This document shows, piece by piece, positions 1-6,992 of a stretch of DNA of 8,226 bases. Below the pieces are notes generated by a model. The model was not told the DNA's origin. It did no database searches and worked only from the letters and a program-made list of their open reading frames with translations. The stretch comes from an uncultured Planctomycetia bacterium (GTDB lineage Bacteria > Planctomycetota > UBA1135 > GCA-002686595): the NCBI GenBank assembly GCA_937952135.1, contig CALFYL010000096.1, positions 1-8,226 on the forward strand. Reading direction: 5' to 3'. The position numbers and the translations under genes were made by a program. Each line of letters opens with the position of its first letter. Positions within the stretch are counted from its first letter, which is position 1.

Positions 1-736
1 TCATCGCGTAGGCGCGTTTGGCGGCGACGCTGCGGAACTCGTCGAACTCCGGCGAGTAGGCCGTGAGCTTGCCGCCGTAGACGCAGCCGGTGTCGAGGCC
101 GATGGCGACGGGCTTGCCGCGGCGCGAGAACACGCGCGGCATCGAGCTGGGTGTGTGGCCGAAGAGCACGAGCTCCGCGCCCGTGTACTCCTCGTACCAC
201 CACGGCGCGCCCGGTTGGGCGAGGCGCCGCAGGCTCGTGAGGTCGCGCACGTTGTTGTGCTCGAGCGCAACGCGCGGCGCGAGGCCGGCGTGCACGACGC
301 ACCACGAGCGGCCGTCCTGGGTCGGCGCGCCGTTGTCGACGGCGTCGTGGCGCAGGTAGAAGCCGCAGTGACGCTGCAGGAACAGCAGGATGTCGGCGCG
401 CCGGTGGGGCGGCACGCTGCACGCGGTCCCGCCGTCGCCGGCGAGGTCGTCCTCGTCGATCTCGGGGAAGTGCTCGCGCAGCGGCGGCCGATCGGCGGCG
501 TGGGTCGAGGTCGGCGCGAGCCCGACGCGCTTCAGCACCGCGAGCTCGTGGTTGCCGAGCACGAATTGCGCCTTGCGCTCGGTGAGCAGGTCGACGACGC
601 CCGCGGGGTCGGGCCCGCGGTGGAACAGGTCGCCCACCGACACGACGCGGTCCTCCGCTGCGAGGTTCAAGCGCTCGAAAAGGCGCGCGAGCTCCTCGGC
701 GCAGCCGTGAATGTCTCCGATCACCCAAGTGGCCAT
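1..736 (-). CDS. PPP-family metallophosphoesterase (PrpE/ApaH-like), C-terminus cut by window edge
   Basis: Translating the minus strand from the ATG at 736-734 gives 245 residues with no stop; the frame is still open at base 1, so the C-terminus is missing. The metal-binding motifs of the PPP phosphoesterase fold appear in order: GDIHG (residues 7-11), GDLFHRG (35-41), GNHE (61-64), VVHAG with H149, and FGHT with H194, followed by a GLDTGCVYGGKLTAY segment (213-227) typical of PrpE/ApaH-like diadenosine-tetraphosphatase and Ser/Thr-phosphatase relatives. The enzyme is predicted to be cytosolic and two-metal dependent. Its substrate (Ap4A, a phosphoprotein or other) cannot be told from sequence. 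The second motif has His where many relatives have Asp, but this position varies in the family (Ala in E. coli ApaH, from memory). No clear Shine-Dalgarno precedes the ATG, but the start places the first motif at the usual distance from the N-terminus. It is divergent from the polysaccharide operon, so it may be unrelated to it. Confidence 0.88.
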   Translation of the reverse strand, partial: MATWVIGDIHGCAEELARLFERLNLAAEDRVVSVGDLFHRGPDPAGVVDLLTERKAQFVLGNHELAVLKRVGLAPTSTHAADRPPLREHFPEIDEDDLAGDGGTACSVPPHRRADILLFLQRHCGFYLRHDAVDNGAPTQDGRSWCVVHAGLAPRVALEHNNVRDLTSLRRLAQPGAPWWYEEYTGAELVLFGHTPSSMPRVFSRRGKPVAIGLDTGCVYGGKLTAYSPEFDEFRSVAAKRAYAM

Positions 737-921
737 GTCGCGGGGAATCGGCGCGTTTCGCCCGCGGCTTGAGCGCGCGCGAGCCCGCCGTCCCAAGCGG
801 GGTTCGGGTGCGAAAGCGAGCGAAACGTCCAGGGCCTGGGAATCCGCACGCCGCGCGAAGAAGCGCGGTCAAGCGCGCCCCCGGAGCGCACGACATACGA
901 GCGGACCGAAGAGCACCCTCG
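737..921. promoter_or_regulatory. Divergent intergenic region, presumed to hold promoters for both directions
   Basis: These 185 bases separate two divergent starts, so promoters for both the phosphoesterase and the polysaccharide operon are expected here. I found no convincing -35/-10 pair; CATACG near 893-898 is the only vaguely -10-like string on the plus strand. A perfect 6-bp inverted repeat, CCGCGC (851-856) and GCGCGG (863-868) with a 6-base loop, could be an operator or hairpin, but it is unremarkable at this GC content. The plus-strand frame of the export gene stays open up to 769, but the signal peptide beginning at 922 argues against translation of this stretch. Confidence 0.35.
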
Positions 922-1647
922 ATGCCCACCTCATGTTTTCGCGCGACGCTGGCCGCAGGCCTCGCTTTCGCCTTCGTTTGCGGCGCCTGCCAAGGCCCGG
1001 CCACGAAACTCAAGACCAATGCCCCCGAGCCGACGCTCTCCGCGCAGCTCGACTGGGGCGCCTTCCCGCTCGGCCCCAACGATGTCGTCCGCGTCGGCGT
1101 CTACGGCCATGACTCGCTCGCGACGCCCGGCACGCGCGTCGACATGGAGGGCAACCTCTCGCTTCCGCTCGTCGGCGCCGTGCACGTCGCGGGCCTGTCG
1201 TCGAGCCAGGCGCGCGAAGCGGTGACCCAAGCCTACTCGGCGTTCGTGATCGAGCCGCGCGTCGACTTGTCGGTCGTGACGCACGGCGCGCGGCGCTTCT
1301 ACGCGCTCGGCGAGTTCGCGCGGCCCGGCGCCATCGAGTTCGACCGCCCGCTCACGGTGCTGCAAGCCGTCGCGCTCGCCGGCGGAGTCACGGGCCGCGG
1401 CGCCGGCAAGCACGCGATCCTGCTGCGCGGCGATCCGAAGTCGCTCGAAGTCGAGGTCATCAACCTCTCCACGCTCGACCGCAAGGGTTTCCTCGCGCTC
1501 CGGCCCGACGACATCCTCTTCGTGCGGCGCAACAACGCCGGCAAGTTCAGCGACGAGCTCCTTCCGTACCTCGCGGGAATTTCCTCGTCGCTCGCATCCG
1601 TCGCCACCGTCCTGCTGATCGAAGACCGCCTCTCGGAGGACAACTAG
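922..1647 (+). CDS. Wza-like polysaccharide biosynthesis/export protein, probable outer-membrane lipoprotein
   Basis: This 241-residue protein should form or contribute to the outer-membrane channel that exports the polysaccharide, working with the Wzc-like protein encoded next. The ATG at 922 was chosen because it opens a signal peptide: a basic/polar start, a hydrophobic core (about residues 9-19), then Cys23 preceded by CGA. This is an off-consensus lipobox, so lipidation is tentative. In-frame codons back to 769 are rejected because they would bury this signal. Residues 49-119 match the Poly_export domain, from PLGPNDVVRVGVYG through LPLVGAVHVAGL to EPRVDLSVV. Residues 124-170 resemble an SLBB domain (FYALGEFARPGAIEF, then LTVLQAVALAGGVTGRG). 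At 241 residues it is much shorter than E. coli Wza (about 380), with one SLBB-like repeat. Residues 213-233 form a hydrophobic C-terminal segment that may span or line the outer membrane. The stop lies one base before the next start. No strong ribosome binding site is visible. Confidence 0.9.
   Translation: MPTSCFRATLAAGLAFAFVCGACQGPATKLKTNAPEPTLSAQLDWGAFPLGPNDVVRVGVYGHDSLATPGTRVDMEGNLSLPLVGAVHVAGLSSSQAREAVTQAYSAFVIEPRVDLSVVTHGARRFYALGEFARPGAIEFDRPLTVLQAVALAGGVTGRGAGKHAILLRGDPKSLEVEVINLSTLDRKGFLALRPDDILFVRRNNAGKFSDELLPYLAGISSSLASVATVLLIEDRLSEDN
1635..1640 (+). promoter_or_regulatory. Ribosome binding site GGAGGA for the Wzc-like gene
   Basis: GGAGGA lies inside the last codons of the export gene, 8 bases before the GTG at 1649. 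It is the best Shine-Dalgarno in the window and fixes the GTG as the start of the Wzc-like gene. It also suggests translational coupling, because the upstream stop (1645-1647) sits between the site and the start codon. Confidence 0.75.
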
Positions 1648-1648
1648 G

Positions 1649-4462
1649 GTGCGCGAACGCGACAGCGAGGTGCGGCCGGTCGACCGCGCGCTCTCCATCG
1701 AAGGCCTCTACGAGCTGTTCGGGCGCAACGCGCGCCTGTTCGCGTGGACCGTCGGCGCGTTCGTCGTCGGCGCGGTGCTGGTGCTGGCTTCGCGCGCACC
1801 GAGCTACCGCGCGCGGGCCACGCTCGTGCTCGAAGACACGTCGAAAGGCTCGGGGATTCTAGGCGAGCTCGCGATGCTCGGCAAAGCGCCGCAGGCCGCG
1901 AGCCAGATCGAGATCCTGCGCGCGCGCTCCATCGCGGACGAGACCGTGTCCCGCGCGCCGCGCGGCGAGCCGGAACTGGCGCGCCGCAACCTCGGGCTCA
2001 CGACGCTGGTCGAGGATCCGATCCTCAAGCCGCTCCAGGAGCTGCTTTTCTCCGACGAGCCCGACGGAAAGCTCCCCGCGCGGCTGAACGCGTTCATCGA
2101 GTGCGGCGACGAGTTCGACTCGCTGCGCGGGCTCGAGGTCGAGTTCCTCGCGGCGGACCGCGTCGTCGTGCGCTCGCTCGGGCTGCGCGCCTCGGTCGGG
2201 CTGTCGAAGCACGACCCCGTCGAAGCGCAGCTCGGCGCCGCGCCGATCGAGTTCGGTCCGGCGCGCCTGCACCTCGAACCCGAGGGCGATCTCACGGGCC
2301 GCACGTTCCGGCTCACGCGGCTCACGCGCGAGGAGGCCGTCTCGCGGTTGATGAAGGCGACGCGCGTGCGCGAAACCGAGCGCAATTCCGGCGTGATCGA
2401 GCTCTCCGTCGACGACTCCGATCCGCGCCGCGCCGCGGACATCGCGAACGCGCTCTGCCTCAACTACATGGCGCGCGGCGAGAGCAAGGGCGTCGACCGC
2501 GCCTCGCGCACGATCGCGTTCATCGAGGAGCAGCTCACGAAGCAGAACGAGAGCCTGCGCAACGCCGAGAACGAGGTCGTCGAGCTCCGGCGCGCCAATC
2601 CGATGTCGCTGAACGTCGGCAAGGCCGGCGAGACGCTCATCGAGCAGATGTCGCAGCTCGAGCTGCAGCGCATGCAGCTCGCGGTCGCGAGGGTTTCCGT
2701 GGAGCAAGCGCTCGAGCGTCTGAGCGCGGGCGACCTCGAAGCGCTCTCGCGCATCCAGGTCGAGATCGGCGACCCGATCAGCGCGGCCTACTTCCAAGGC
2801 CTCGCGCAGCTCTCGGCGGAGCACGCGCTGCAGGAGCGCAGCGACACAGGCGCGCTGAAGATGCGCATGCAAGAGCAAGCGCTGACGCTCGAGACGAGCC
2901 TCGAGATGCGCACGCTGGACCTCGAGACGCTGCGCAGCGCTCTCGCGGCCTTCGACGCCGGCGACCGCGACGTGCTCTCGCGCCTCGGCGGGGGACCCCC
3001 GTCGGCGCGCGATCCGCTGCTCGAAGGCTACTTGAGCACTCTGGGCGAGTTGCAGTCGCGCGAAGCGCACTTCGCGGCCCGCACGACCGACGCCCACCCC
3101 GATCGAAAGCTGCTCGACAGCCACATCGACGAACTCTGCGCGCGCATCCGCATCTTGCTCGCGGCGCGCGTCACCGGCCTCGAAGCGCAGGTCGCGGACC
3201 AGCGCGCGCTCCTCGCGGACTATCGCTCGCGCATCCACGACTTCCCGCTCGGCGAGCGCGGCCGCATCGAACAATCGCTCACGCAACTGCGCGAGCGCAC
3301 CGCGAAGCACCTCGCTGCGCGGCTCGACGGACTCGGCGCAAGCGAGGCCGCCCTCGGACGGCAAGTGACGCGGCTCGAGGAGCAGCTCGGCGAGCTCCCC
3401 GAGGAAGCTCGGCGCGTCGCCGACCCGTCGCGGCGCCTCAGCGCGCACACCGAAATCGTCAAGTTCCTGCTCGGAAAGCAGCAGGAAGCCGAGATCACGC
3501 GCGCCTCGACGGCCGCCGCCGCCGACTTCATCGACATCGCGACGCCGCCGGTTCGCCGCAGCGGCCCCTCCACGCCGCTGCACCTTGCCGCCGGACTCTT
3601 GCTCGGCCTCGCCACCGCCTTCGCGCTCAGCATCGTGAAGGAATCGCTCGCGCGCGGCGTGTTCACCGCGGCGGAACTCGAGCTCGCGACGGGTTTGCCG
3701 GTGGTCGGTTCGATTCCGGACTTCCGCCACGGCCGCTACCGCGTCAAGCACGCCGCGCAGTTCTTCCTGCCGCTGCGCGACGACCCCGAGGGTCCGACCA
3801 GCGAAGCGCTGCGCTCGATGCGTGCAACGCTCAAGTACACGCTCAGCGACGGCGACACGCGCGTCCTCGCGGCGACGAGCTGCGCGCAAGGCGAAGGCAA
3901 GTCGTCGACCAACATCGCGCTGGCGCAGCTCTTCGCACGCAGCGGCCGGCGCGTGCTGCTCGTCGACTGCGACATGCGCCGTCCGAGCCTCGACAAGTAC
4001 CTCCAGGCCCAGCTCACGCCGGGGCTCTCGGAGGTGCTGCAGGGCCGCTTGGACTGGCGCGAAGCGCTGCGCAAGAACGTCGACGAGCGCCTCGACGTGC
4101 TCTACGCCGGCGCGCAACCCTCGAACCCCGGCGACCTGCTCGAGGGCGACGGATTCGCGCGGCTGCTCGATGCGGCGCGCGCCGAGTACGACCTCGTCGT
4201 GTGCGACATGCCGCCCGCGTTCGCGGTGTCGGACCTCGAATCCGCGGCCGCGCGCATCGACGCGCTGTTGCTCGTGGTGCGCTGCAACAAGGTCCCGGCG
4301 CGCGCCGTCGGGGAGGCCACGCAGCGTCTGCAACGAAGTGGAGTGAAGCTCATCGGCGCCGTGCTCAACGGTGTCGGCGTCTCGATTGCCAATGGGAGAT
4401 ACGGATATGGCTATGGATACGGCTACGGTCAACGCAGCGGCGCCGGCAAGCGCGCCGGTTGA
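1649..4462 (+). CDS. Wzc-like chain-length determinant fused to a bacterial tyrosine kinase (BY-kinase)
   Basis: This 937-residue inner-membrane protein should control polymer length and assembly through cycles of tyrosine autophosphorylation. The N-terminus carries a Wzz-type domain with TM1 at about residues 31-49. A very long periplasmic part follows, rich in Glu/Arg/Leu/Gln heptad-like sequence (for example 290-320, IEEQLTKQNESLRNAENEVV). A Pro-rich segment then leads into TM2 (about 644-663). The cytosolic kinase has Walker A SCAQGEGKSS (744-753, Lys751), Walker A' LLVDCDMRRP (Asp773, Asp775) and Walker B LVVCDMPP (Asp853). The tail has five tyrosines alternating with glycine (Tyr918, 920, 922, 924, 926), the expected phosphorylation cluster. 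The overall order matches Wzc/ExoP proteins. The periplasmic part, about 590 residues between the TMs, is clearly longer than in E. coli Wzc (about 720 residues in total). The GTG start is supported by GGAGGA 8 bases upstream. The 3' end overlaps wecC by 56 bases. No Wzb-type tyrosine phosphatase is in the window. Confidence 0.94.
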   Translation: MRERDSEVRPVDRALSIEGLYELFGRNARLFAWTVGAFVVGAVLVLASRAPSYRARATLVLEDTSKGSGILGELAMLGKAPQAASQIEILRARSIADETVSRAPRGEPELARRNLGLTTLVEDPILKPLQELLFSDEPDGKLPARLNAFIECGDEFDSLRGLEVEFLAADRVVVRSLGLRASVGLSKHDPVEAQLGAAPIEFGPARLHLEPEGDLTGRTFRLTRLTREEAVSRLMKATRVRETERNSGVIELSVDDSDPRRAADIANALCLNYMARGESKGVDRASRTIAFIEEQLTKQNESLRNAENEVVELRRANPMSLNVGKAGETLIEQMSQLELQRMQLAVARVSVEQALERLSAGDLEALSRIQVEIGDPISAAYFQGLAQLSAEHALQERSDTGALKMRMQEQALTLETSLEMRTLDLETLRSALAAFDAGDRDVLSRLGGGPPSARDPLLEGYLSTLGELQSREAHFAARTTDAHPDRKLLDSHIDELCARIRILLAARVTGLEAQVADQRALLADYRSRIHDFPLGERGRIEQSLTQLRERTAKHLAARLDGLGASEAALGRQVTRLEEQLGELPEEARRVADPSRRLSAHTEIVKFLLGKQQEAEITRASTAAAADFIDIATPPVRRSGPSTPLHLAAGLLLGLATAFALSIVKESLARGVFTAAELELATGLPVVGSIPDFRHGRYRVKHAAQFFLPLRDDPEGPTSEALRSMRATLKYTLSDGDTRVLAATSCAQGEGKSSTNIALAQLFARSGRRVLLVDCDMRRPSLDKYLQAQLTPGLSEVLQGRLDWREALRKNVDERLDVLYAGAQPSNPGDLLEGDGFARLLDAARAEYDLVVCDMPPAFAVSDLESAAARIDALLLVVRCNKVPARAVGEATQRLQRSGVKLIGAVLNGVGVSIANGRYGYGYGYGYGQRSGAGKRAG
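4394..4399 (+). promoter_or_regulatory. Ribosome binding site GGGAGA for wecC, inside the kinase gene
   Basis: GGGAGA lies within the kinase's C-terminal codons, 7 bases before the ATG at 4407. Of the in-frame starts nearby (GTG 4371, ATG 4392, ATG 4407, ATG 4413), only 4407 has ideal spacing; 4413 is 13 bases away and the two earlier starts overlap or precede the site. This decides the wecC start proposed here. Confidence 0.6.
4403..4426 (+). repeat. 12-bp tandem repeat coding for the Tyr-Gly tail and for the wecC start in another frame
   Basis: Two copies lie end to end: GGATATGGCTAT (4403-4414) and GGATACGGCTAC (4415-4426), differing only at two T/C positions. In the kinase frame both read Gly-Tyr-Gly-Tyr, so the differences are silent (TAT versus TAC). 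In the wecC frame the same differences change Met (ATG) to Thr (ACG), giving DMAM then DTAT. The two ATG codons of the first copy are the candidate wecC starts. Confidence 0.85.
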
Positions 4463-5729
4463 ACTGACGACGACGCAGATCCGCAAGCGGGCGGCGCTGA
4501 GCGAGCGCCGCGGGAGCTTCCGTGCGAGCTCCGAGCTGCGCGTGTGCGTCGTCGGGCTCGGCTACATCGGCCTGCCCACCGCGTCGCTGCTCGGCACGAA
4601 AGGCTGCCAGGTCACGGGCGTCGACGTCTCGCCCGAAGTCGTGGCGACGATCAACGAGGGCCGCATCCACATCGAGGAGCCGGACCTCGACCTGATGGTC
4701 AAGTCCGCCGTGCAGGCGGGGCGCTTGAAGGCGAGTCTGGCGCCCGTCGAAGCGGACGTGTTCATCCTCGCGGTGCCGACGCCGATCCGGGACGACAAGC
4801 AGCCCGACCTCTCCATGGTCGAGGCCGCCGCGCGCTCGATCGCGCCGGTGGTGCGAAAGGGCTGCCTCGTGATCCTCGAATCGACGAGCCCCGTGGGCAC
4901 GACGAGCGGCGTGGTCGCCGCCACGCTCCGCGAGGCGGGTCTGAACGTGGGCGAGGACGTATTCGTCGCCTACTGCCCCGAACGCGTGCTTCCGGGCCGC
5001 ATTCTGACCGAACTGGTCGAGAACGACCGCGTCGTGGGCGGCGTCGACGACGCCTCGACGGAGGCGGCGCTCGAGTTCTATCAGAGCTTCGTGCGCGGCG
5101 AAGTCGTCGGCGTCGACTCGCGCACGGCGGAGATGGTCAAGCTCGCGGAGAACAGCTTCCGCGACGTGAACATCGCCTACGCCAACGAGCTCTCGATGAT
5201 CTGCGGCAACGCCGGGGTCAGCGTGTGGGAGGTAATCCGCATCGCGAACCGCCATCCGCGCGTGAAGATCCTCCAGCCCGGTCCCGGCGTCGGCGGGCAC
5301 TGCATCGCGGTCGATCCGTGGTTCATCGTGGCGGGAGATCCGGCGCGCGCGCGCCTGATCCGCGCGGCGCGCGAGGTCAACGATGCGAAGCCGCACTGGG
5401 TCATCGAGCGCGTGAAGCAGTGCGCGACGACGGTCCGAAAGCCCGTGATCGCGTGCCTCGGACTCTCGTTCAAGGCGGACGTCGACGACCTGCGCGAATC
5501 GCCCGCGGCGGAGATCGTGCGCGAGCTGCAGCGCGAGAACGTCGGCGAGCTGCTCGTGGTCGAGCCGCACCTGCTCTTCCACCCCGAGTTCGACCTCGTC
5601 CCGGTCGAGGAGGCGCTGTCGCGCGCGAACATCGTGCTCGTGCTCGTCGACCACAAGCCGTTCAAGCGCATCCGCCGCGAAGCGTTGCACGAGAAGCTCT
5701 TGATCGACACCCGGGGGCTGTTCCTGTGA
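4407..5729 (+). CDS. wecC: UDP-N-acetyl-D-mannosamine dehydrogenase (UDP-ManNAcA-forming)
   Basis: This 440-residue cytosolic enzyme should oxidise UDP-ManNAc to UDP-ManNAcA with two NAD+. It belongs to the UDP-glucose/GDP-mannose dehydrogenase family. The NAD-binding Rossmann motif is GLGYIGLPTA (from Gly50), with acidic VDVS after the second strand. ESTSPVGTT and YCPERVLPG follow. Lys245 in EMVKLAENSFRDVN lies in the central domain, and the catalytic Cys299 in GVGGHCIAVDPW. The stretches NRHPRVKILQPGPG and FRDVNIAYANELS closely resemble E. coli WecC, more than generic UDP-glucose dehydrogenase. The chosen ATG follows GGGAGA. It adds about 43 residues before the first strand, longer than usual for the family. 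These extra codons have normal G/C-rich third positions beyond the overlap, so I think they are real; a GTG at 4542 would give a conventional but slightly short N-terminus. It overlaps the kinase gene by 56 bases and the epimerase gene by 4 (GTGA). Confidence 0.93.
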   Translation: MAMDTATVNAAAPASAPVELTTTQIRKRAALSERRGSFRASSELRVCVVGLGYIGLPTASLLGTKGCQVTGVDVSPEVVATINEGRIHIEEPDLDLMVKSAVQAGRLKASLAPVEADVFILAVPTPIRDDKQPDLSMVEAAARSIAPVVRKGCLVILESTSPVGTTSGVVAATLREAGLNVGEDVFVAYCPERVLPGRILTELVENDRVVGGVDDASTEAALEFYQSFVRGEVVGVDSRTAEMVKLAENSFRDVNIAYANELSMICGNAGVSVWEVIRIANRHPRVKILQPGPGVGGHCIAVDPWFIVAGDPARARLIRAAREVNDAKPHWVIERVKQCATTVRKPVIACLGLSFKADVDDLRESPAAEIVRELQRENVGELLVVEPHLLFHPEFDLVPVEEALSRANIVLVLVDHKPFKRIRREALHEKLLIDTRGLFL

Positions 5730-6898
5730 CGATCCGCGCGCTCACGGTCTTCGGCACGCGGCCGGAGGCGATCAAGATGGCGCCGCTCGTGCGGCGCCTG
5801 AGCCGCGACGCGCGGTTCGAATCGCGCGTGTGCGTCACGGCGCAGCACCGAGAGATGCTCGACTCCGCGCTCGAGCTGTTCGGCATCGTGCCGGACCACG
5901 ACTTGAACGTGATGGCGCCCGGCCAGGATCTGTTCGACGTCACGTCGAAGGTGCTGCTCGGCATGCGCCGCGTGCTCCGCGAGGAGAAGCCCGACGTCGT
6001 GCTCGTCCACGGCGACACCACGACCTGCCTCGCGACCTCGCTCGCCGCCTTCTACGAGCGGGTTCCGATCGCGCACGTCGAGGCGGGTCTGCGTTCGGGC
6101 GATCTGAACGCGCCGTTTCCCGAGGAACTGAACCGCATCGTCGCCGACCGCGTCTCGAGCTGGATGTTTGCGCCGACCGAGGGCTCGCGTGCGAACCTGC
6201 TCCGCGACGGCGCCGATCCCGAGCGCGTGTTCGTCGTCGGGAACACCGTCATCGACGCGCTCTTGTGGATGCGCTCCCGCATCGAGGGCCGCCGCGCGAG
6301 CGACTACGAAGCCGCGTTCGGCCCCGAGCTCGCGACGCTCGCGGAGTTCTGGAGCGGCCGCATCGTGCTCGTCACCGGCCACCGCCGCGAGAACTTCGGC
6401 CGGCCCTTCGAAGAGCTGTGCGGCGCGATCCGCGACGCGGCCGAGGCTCACCCCGACTGGCTGTTCGTCTACCCGACGCACCTCAACCCGAACGTGCAGA
6501 AGCCCGTGAAGGCGATCCTGGCGGACGCGCCGAACGTGCTGCTGTGCGCGCCGCTCGACTACGAGCCCTTCGTGTGGCTCATGAATCGCTGCGATCTGAT
6601 CCTCACGGACTCCGGCGGCGTGCAGGAGGAAGGTCCCGCGCTCGGAAAGCCCGTGCTCGTGATGCGCGACGTCACCGAACGTCCCGAAGCGCTCGCTGCG
6701 GGAACGGCGCGGCTCGTCGGCACGGATCGCGACCGCATCCGCGGGGCGCTGGAAGAGCTTCTCGGCGACGACCGCGCGTACCGCTCGATGGCCAGCGCGA
6801 GCAATCCGTACGGCGACGGGAAGGCGTGCGAGCGCATCGCGCAGACGCTGTTCGAGCAGCTCGCGGTGCGCGAGGGCGTGTTGAGCGCGACGGCTTGA
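5726..6898 (+). CDS. wecB: UDP-N-acetylglucosamine 2-epimerase (non-hydrolysing)
   Basis: This 390-residue cytosolic enzyme should interconvert UDP-GlcNAc and UDP-ManNAc, supplying the substrate of the WecC encoded just upstream. The GT-B-fold family is clear from end to end: VFGTRPEAIKMAP (8-20), TAQHREML (38-45), VHGDTTT (94-100), HVEAGLRSGD (117-126), FPEELNR (131-137), VGNTVIDAL (171-179), TGHRRENFG (217-225) and LTDSGGVQEE (293-302). By comparison with E. coli WecB (Asp95, Glu117, Glu131, His213, from memory), the matching catalytic residues are Asp97, Glu119, Glu133 and His219; all are present. The length is close to the family norm (about 375). The GTG start overlaps the wecC stop as GTGA, a classic coupled junction, with a G-run (5713-5717) 8 bases upstream serving as a possible ribosome binding site. 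No clear terminator follows, so the operon probably continues into the next gene. Confidence 0.95.
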   Translation: MTIRALTVFGTRPEAIKMAPLVRRLSRDARFESRVCVTAQHREMLDSALELFGIVPDHDLNVMAPGQDLFDVTSKVLLGMRRVLREEKPDVVLVHGDTTTCLATSLAAFYERVPIAHVEAGLRSGDLNAPFPEELNRIVADRVSSWMFAPTEGSRANLLRDGADPERVFVVGNTVIDALLWMRSRIEGRRASDYEAAFGPELATLAEFWSGRIVLVTGHRRENFGRPFEELCGAIRDAAEAHPDWLFVYPTHLNPNVQKPVKAILADAPNVLLCAPLDYEPFVWLMNRCDLILTDSGGVQEEGPALGKPVLVMRDVTERPEALAAGTARLVGTDRDRIRGALEELLGDDRAYRSMASASNPYGDGKACERIAQTLFEQLAVREGVLSATA

Positions 6899-6914
6899 GG
6901 CCGAGCTGCGAGCG

Positions 6915-6992
6915 ATGAGCACCACGCATCCGCGAACGGCTGAGCGCCTTCCGCGCGGCGGCCCCGAGCCGCGGCGGCGAGGTGCGCCTTGA
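6915..6992 (+). CDS. Possible 25-codon upstream ORF coupled to the heparinase-like gene (speculative)
   Basis: An ATG at 6915, 16 bases after the wecB stop, opens a 25-residue frame (MSTTHPRTAERLPRGG, then a Pro/Arg-rich end). Its TGA (6990-6992) overlaps the TTG start of the next gene as TTGA. This geometry would allow termination-reinitiation coupling. Against it, the ribosome binding site is weak, the composition is the Arg/Pro/Gly mix that random GC-rich sequence gives, and I recognise no family. It may simply be non-coding spacer. Confidence 0.18.
   Translation: MSTTHPRTAERLPRGGPEPRRRGAP
6979..6983 (+). promoter_or_regulatory. Ribosome binding site GAGGT for the heparinase-like gene
   Basis: GAGGT lies 5 bases before the TTG at 6989 and 11 before a second in-frame TTG at 6995. 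The frame has no ATG or GTG between the upstream stop (6941-6943) and 6989, so the TTG at 6989 with this site is the best-supported start. Confidence 0.5.

Noticed and set aside
155..772. Plus-strand frame of 205 codons opposite the phosphoesterase
   Set aside because: The minus strand carries all the PPP phosphoesterase motifs in order; the plus-strand frame is its shadow.
769..921. N-terminal extension of 51 codons for the export protein
   Set aside because: It would place Arg-rich sequence before a clear signal peptide; starting at the ATG at 922 exposes the hydrophobic core and Cys23.
1744..4467. Second long plus-strand frame inside the kinase gene
   Set aside because: The translation is an Arg/Ala-rich shadow; the frame at 1649 carries the Wzz and Walker motifs.
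1859..4486. Long minus-strand open frame (875 codons) opposite the kinase gene
   Set aside because: The product is dominated by Arg, Ala, Glu, Val and His with no recognisable motif; it is a shadow of a GC-rich gene whose plus-strand product is unambiguous.
6954..6973. Hairpin between wecB and the heparinase-like gene (CGCGGC with GCCGCG, 8-base loop) as a terminator
   Set aside because: The stem is only 6 bp, with no T-run after it, and such repeats arise easily at this GC content; the next gene starts 15 bases later.
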